Below are positions 61,051-64,000 of a stretch of DNA of 64,000 bases, piece by piece (positions within the stretch are counted from its first letter, which is position 1; each line of letters starts with the position of its first letter). The notes under the pieces were generated by a model, which was not told the origin of the DNA, made no database searches, and saw nothing but the letters and a program-made list of their open reading frames with translations. The stretch spans positions 5,261 to 69,260 of the forward strand of contig UQNJ01000013.1 in assembly GCA_900542295.1 (NCBI GenBank). Direction: 5' to 3'. The position numbers and the translations under genes were made by a program. Source of the stretch: an uncultured Eubacteriales bacterium. Its GTDB lineage: Bacteria; Bacillota; Clostridia; Peptostreptococcales; Anaerovoracaceae.

Positions 61051-61938
61051 ATGCTAAGTGAAAGAATAAAAACTCTTCGGAAGAAGAAAGGAATGAGCCA
61101 GGAAGAACTGGCGTTAGAGGTGCATGTGGTACGACAGACCATCTCAAAATGGGAAAATGCGCTGTCTGTTCCGGATGCGGATGAATTGATCTATTTAGCA
61201 AAGGTATTGGAAGTTTCGGTAAATACTTTATTAGGGGTGGAAGAAAAAGAATCTTTGGTATATGAAGATCTGGTTGATGAACTTGCAAGAGTCAATGAAG
61301 AACTTGCAGGAATGTGTGAACAGGAACGTTTGGTAAAACAGGCAAACAGGATCAGAGGAAAAATCTTGTTTCTGGTCATCATTTCTCTGATATTCATATC
61401 AGTAATCAAGAACGAACTTACGCAAATGTTAGTAGTAGGAGTATGTACTCTGGCAGCACTTTGGATTCTTTATAAGAATCTGGCAGCACTTACGATTGTA
61501 ACAACAAAGGATTTGAAGTTGAAAGCACTTCGCCAGACAACAATCTTTAACATGGTTGTGATCGGCATGTGCATTGTAGGAGCAGTCCTTACAGGAACAG
61601 GTATGGTGGAGATCGGTCCGGCAGGAGAAAAATACTTTGCTGCGTTTATAGTGAGTGCAGTTTTGCTATTTATGGGGTATATTTCACCGAGGCTACCATT
61701 TACAAGACATACAGGATTAAGACTTCCATGGACGGTGGCGGATGAGGAAACATGGAATGTAGCACATAGGATCCTTGGTATTGTTGCGATTTCGGTAGGT
61801 GTGTTTTATGTTGGAGCAGTGCCATTTGTAAAAGATTTTGAAGCATTGACGGTCGGAGCTGTTTTGATGTGTGTTGCTGTTCCCGGAATTATATCAGCTC
61901 TGTTTTATTATCGAAAATTTCATATAAAAAGATGGTAG
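61051..61938 (+). CDS. XRE-family regulator with C-terminal membrane domain
   Basis: The 295-residue protein has an N-terminal HTH_3 domain (residues 3-58, IKTLRKKKGMSQEELALEVHVVRQTISKWENALSVPD), a short coiled coil, and then four to six membrane helices (about 105-125, 130-150, 165-190, 200-220, 245-265 and 270-290). It resembles membrane-bound XRE regulators of Clostridia that pair with envelope functions. GAAGGGAGGC precedes the ATG. It follows the MerR gene by 59 bases. Confidence 0.87.
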   Translation: MLSERIKTLRKKKGMSQEELALEVHVVRQTISKWENALSVPDADELIYLAKVLEVSVNTLLGVEEKESLVYEDLVDELARVNEELAGMCEQERLVKQANRIRGKILFLVIISLIFISVIKNELTQMLVVGVCTLAALWILYKNLAALTIVTTKDLKLKALRQTTIFNMVVIGMCIVGAVLTGTGMVEIGPAGEKYFAAFIVSAVLLFMGYISPRLPFTRHTGLRLPWTVADEETWNVAHRILGIVAISVGVFYVGAVPFVKDFEALTVGAVLMCVAVPGIISALFYYRKFHIKRW

Positions 61939-62021
61939 AATGGCCGATTCTACTACCTCTCGGTTGGCAAAATCGTAATGAAATTATAAAATAAAGATAT
62001 CAATCAGAGGTGGTGATGGTT

Positions 62022-62177
62022 ATGTTTGAAATTGATAAGAAAAGTTTTGGAGAGTTTATCTCTATGCTTCGTAAAGAAAAATCCATGACACAGAAAGATC
62101 TGGCTTCAAGATTGCTGGTATCGGATAAAGCTGTCAGCAAATGGGAAACGGGAGTTTCCAAAACAAAAGGATATTAA
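62022..62177 (+). pseudogene. Truncated XRE regulator remnant, 51 aa
   Basis: A reading frame behind AGAGGTGGTG encodes the start of an HTH_3 domain (FISMLRKEKSMTQKDLASRLLVSDKAVSKWETGVS) that stops after KTKGY, where PDI..LLIPLAEALGVSV-type sequence normally follows. The fold would be incomplete and no downstream frame continues it. A deletion joined the 5' end of such a gene to unrelated sequence. It may still be translated. Confidence 0.75.
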
Positions 62178-62367
62178 GAAATAATCTGTGTTTACCTGCT
62201 TGCAGAATACTGGTGTATATGAGAATAACACTTGAAATATAGTGTCTTTTTCTATATCTAATAAATTTTCATTAGATAACTGAAAAAGAATGACTATTCA
62301 TTTCTAGCGTGATATAATTTATACTAGAGAAAACGATAAATTATGAACTTGAAAGGGAGTGTTGAGT

Positions 62368-62748
62368 ATGGGATTATTTGATAAGTTTAAAAAGAAACAG
62401 TCAATATTTATATATGATGATAAATATGATGAATTCTATGCTGAATTAAATGGTATTAAGTTCATATGTGAAAAAGTAGAAGATAATTATGAACAACTTG
62501 CAAAAGATTTATCTAATATATATGAATCTAAAATATCAGATATCGTTAATTTCTTATTGCCAGATATAAGTGAAATGTTTGGTGTATCAGATACTGATAT
62601 CATTCAAAAGGCATTAGGTAAACCACAAATAGATTTAGATAGGAGTATGATTGTATATTGCGAGCAAACTTTAGATGATATTCATATTATTTCTGTTGAA
62701 TTTGGAGAATTGTTCACAGAATTCTATTATGCGAGTATAGATGGATAA
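62368..62748 (+). CDS. Small acidic protein of unknown function (immunity-like?)
   Basis: The ATG at 62368 follows GAAAGGGAG. The 126-residue protein begins MGLFDKFKKKQ, a start often seen in small immunity proteins, followed by acidic sequence (DDKYDEFYAELNGIKFICEKVEDNYEQLAKDL) and no membrane segment. No toxin gene is adjacent, so the immunity idea is weak. It is preceded by AT-rich sequence with a TATACT-like -10 at about 62,318 and stands alone on its own transcript. Confidence 0.6.
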   Translation: MGLFDKFKKKQSIFIYDDKYDEFYAELNGIKFICEKVEDNYEQLAKDLSNIYESKISDIVNFLLPDISEMFGVSDTDIIQKALGKPQIDLDRSMIVYCEQTLDDIHIISVEFGELFTEFYYASIDG

Positions 62749-62813
62749 ATTCCCAGTTTATAAGTATATTTGATGGAATGAAACTTTCGTAAACGGGCGG
62801 AGTGATCCAGACA

Positions 62814-62852
62814 CGGCGGTGGGAAAATCTCTTAGATTTTTCCGCCGTTTTT
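62814..62852 (+). terminator. Intrinsic terminator upstream of candidate oriT
   Basis: CGGCGG..GGAAAATCT (62814-62830) pairs with AGATTTTTCCGCCG (62834-62847) with one bulge and is followed by five T. It would end the transcript of the small acidic protein gene. Confidence 0.8.
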
Positions 62853-62869
62853 AGTGGCTGGTTCACTTC

Positions 62870-62935
62870 GGCAGTTGAGCGAGCTTGCGAGCGAACATCA
62901 AGCCCCCGTTATTCTAACAAGGGGGGCACAAAAAA
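62870..62935. other. Candidate origin of transfer (oriT-like repeats)
   Basis: GCCCCC (62902-62907) and GGGGGC (62922-62927) flank a 14-base spacer containing TTCTAACAA, and an imperfect GAGCGAGCTTGCGAGC repeat precedes it. The layout resembles the oriT region next to orf20 in Tn916, as I remember it. The Orf20-like gene starts 230 bases downstream. No open frame of convincing quality covers this stretch. Confidence 0.45.
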
Positions 62936-63054
62936 CAAGAGACAAAATACACTAACAAGCGGAAAACGCTGTATTTACAAGGCAAAACCGCATTTTACAT
63001 GGTGTGATATAAATTATGTTATTATCACTTTGAAAAATAGAATATAACATTAAG

Positions 63055-63094
63055 AAAGACAGTTGATTTCAAATAAGAAATTGATTGTCTTTTT
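63055..63094 (+). terminator. First intrinsic terminator before the orf20-like gene
   Basis: Bases 63055-63070 pair with 63077-63092 along 16 positions (several G-T pairs) around loop AAATAA, ending in a T-run. Confidence 0.75.
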
Positions 63095-63109
63095 CTTTTG
63101 TAGAAATGT

Positions 63110-63144
63110 AGGCAATTATCAGTAAACGGTAGTTGCCTTTTTTT
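63110..63144 (+). terminator. Second intrinsic terminator before the orf20-like gene
   Basis: AGGCAATTATC (63110-63120) pairs with GGTAGTTGCCT (63128-63138) with G-T pairs and is followed by seven T. It lies just before the GGAGG of the next gene. Confidence 0.82.
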
Positions 63145-63162
63145 GATTGGAGGAATTAAAGA

Positions 63163-64000
63163 ATGAATGATAAAGATTTTATTGAAGAATTAAAACGTAA
63201 ACGTGACGAATACGGAGTTACACAAACAAGACTTGCCGTTGCCTGTGGTATCAGTCGAGAGCATTATAACCGCATTGAAAAAGAAAAACTTCCATTGACG
63301 GAAGAACTAAAAGAAACATTAGAAAAACAGATTGAGCGTTTTAATCCGCAAGAACCGTTGTTTTTGCTGATTGATTACTTCCGTGTCCGTTTTCCTACTA
63401 CGGACGCATTAAAGATTATCCGTGATGTATTACAACTGAAAGCAGACTATATGCTTTATGAAGATTATGGAAAATACGGCTATGAAAGCAAATATGTGCT
63501 TGGCGACATCAACATCATGTGTTCCATGCAGGAGCATTTAGGGGTTCTGTTGGAACTGAAAGGCAGAGGTTGTCGGCAAATGGAAAGTTATCTGCTGGCA
63601 CAGGAACGCTCATGGTATGACTTCATGCTGGATTGTATGACGGCTGGCGGTGTGATGAAACGGCTTGACTTGGCTATCAATGACCGAGTAGGGATATTAG
63701 ATATTCCAAAATTAAAGGAAAAATACAAGGCAGGCGAATGTATTTCCTACTTCCGTATGCAGAAAGATTACAGCGGTACGGAGAAATGCGGTAATGATAC
63801 ACCGAAGAATACAGGCGAAACCTTATATTTAGGCTCAACAAGTAGCGAATTATATATGTGTGCTTATCAGAAGAATTATGAGCAGTATGTCAAGAATGGC
63901 ACAGAGATTGAAGATACGGAGATTAAGAACCGTTTTGAAATACGTATGAAGAATGAACGAGCCTATTATGCGGTTGTAGATTTACTGACCTATCGGGACG
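63163..64000 (+). CDS. Replication initiation/relaxase protein, Tn916 Orf20-like (5' part)
   Basis: The frame opens at ATG 63163 behind TTGGAGGAATTAAAG and stays open to the window end (279 codons), so the C-terminus is missing. An N-terminal XRE-like HTH (YGVTQTRLAVACGISREHYNRIEK) is followed by the Rep_trans-type domain. That domain includes LLIDYFRVRFPTTDALKIIRDVL, the RLDLAINDRVG metal-site motif and TLYLGSTSSELYMCAYQKNYEQ. Orf20-type proteins nick the element at oriT and can prime rolling-circle replication of its circular form. A candidate oriT lies upstream. Confidence 0.92.
   Translation, partial: MNDKDFIEELKRKRDEYGVTQTRLAVACGISREHYNRIEKEKLPLTEELKETLEKQIERFNPQEPLFLLIDYFRVRFPTTDALKIIRDVLQLKADYMLYEDYGKYGYESKYVLGDINIMCSMQEHLGVLLELKGRGCRQMESYLLAQERSWYDFMLDCMTAGGVMKRLDLAINDRVGILDIPKLKEKYKAGECISYFRMQKDYSGTEKCGNDTPKNTGETLYLGSTSSELYMCAYQKNYEQYVKNGTEIEDTEIKNRFEIRMKNERAYYAVVDLLTYRD

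Larger units (their letters stand above)
46244..64000. mobile_element. Integrative/conjugative element, left part (continues past window)
   Basis: ParA, ParB, a RepA_N initiator and a CD1845-like membrane protein at the left are the typical set of Tn1549/CTn-type conjugative transposons of gut Clostridia. A Tn916 Orf20-like replication/relaxase gene occupies the right edge. Between them lies cargo led by a riboswitch. The DNA is visibly more AT-rich and uses different codons (for example more ATT and TTA) than the lysS side. No integrase, FtsK-like or type IV secretion genes are in view, so they must lie to the right. The boundary near 46,244 is inferred from gene content. Confidence 0.8.

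Noticed and set aside
62802..63047. Open frame of 81 codons across the oriT-like region
   Set aside because: It has no ribosome binding site, runs through a terminator and inverted repeats, and has protein-unlike composition (Ser/Arg/Lys-rich with no fold pattern).
1..64000. CRISPR arrays, tRNA or rRNA genes
   Set aside because: I saw no spaced palindromic repeats, no tRNA T-arm/anticodon patterns and no rRNA-like stretches.

Overview
The window reads as a low-to-mid GC anaerobic Firmicute of class Clostridia. Indicators are butyrate kinase, a clostridial AddB-type nuclease, BirA/BioY biotin salvage, an ornithine/alanine racemase-family enzyme, strong AGGAGG-type ribosome binding sites and a greA-lysS pair. 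A member of the Anaerovoracaceae (Clostridiales Family XIII) would fit, but that placement is inference.

Bases 1 to about 46,243 are chromosomal. In order they hold: a ferredoxin-like tail, endonuclease IV, butyrate kinase, a flavoprotein, a CmpB-like membrane protein and a phosphohexomutase; the metNIQ methionine importer behind what looks like a complete leader-peptide attenuator; a minus-strand cluster for the last steps of cobalamin synthesis (TIM-barrel protein, cobT, cobU, cobS, a short second CobU-like protein, cobC); a DMT exporter and HD hydrolase; an NCS2 purine permease and a phosphoribosyltransferase; an amidohydrolase/transporter locus with its own sigma-54 activator and a near-consensus sigma-54 promoter; bioY-birA; a CNNM/CorC-type protein and secA; a self-regulated YtrA-type GntR/ABC operon; prfB with its programmed frameshift; tex, a HAD phosphatase, addB, a GNAT, purine nucleoside phosphorylase, a racemase, greA and lysS.

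From just after lysS to the right edge (about 46,244 to 64,000+) lies part of an integrative/conjugative element. It starts with possible attachment and partition sites, then parA, parB, a RepA_N-type initiator and a CD1845-like protein. The cargo is led by a yybP-ykoY-type (manganese) riboswitch with an overlapping terminator. About twenty closely packed genes follow (50,441 to 60,020) without any terminator I could see. They encode mostly small membrane proteins, lipoproteins and exported proteins: SHOCT, metallophosphoesterase, DUF975, YdcF, DUF6440, DUF4177 and DUF3784 types. MerR and XRE regulators, a truncated XRE gene, an orphan small protein, a candidate oriT and a Tn916 Orf20-like replication/relaxase gene cut by the window end complete it.

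The most notable item is the control region of metNIQ (4,737 to 4,972). A 31-codon reading frame with nine methionine codons is followed by two mutually exclusive RNA folds, a terminator and a long nested antiterminator. This is the geometry expected of ribosome-mediated attenuation sensing methionine charging, in a phylum where SAM riboswitches and T-boxes usually do that job. Next in interest are the riboswitch-led envelope operon on the mobile element, the pair of CobU-like proteins with complementary motifs, and the sigma-54 promoter with two palindromic activator sites.
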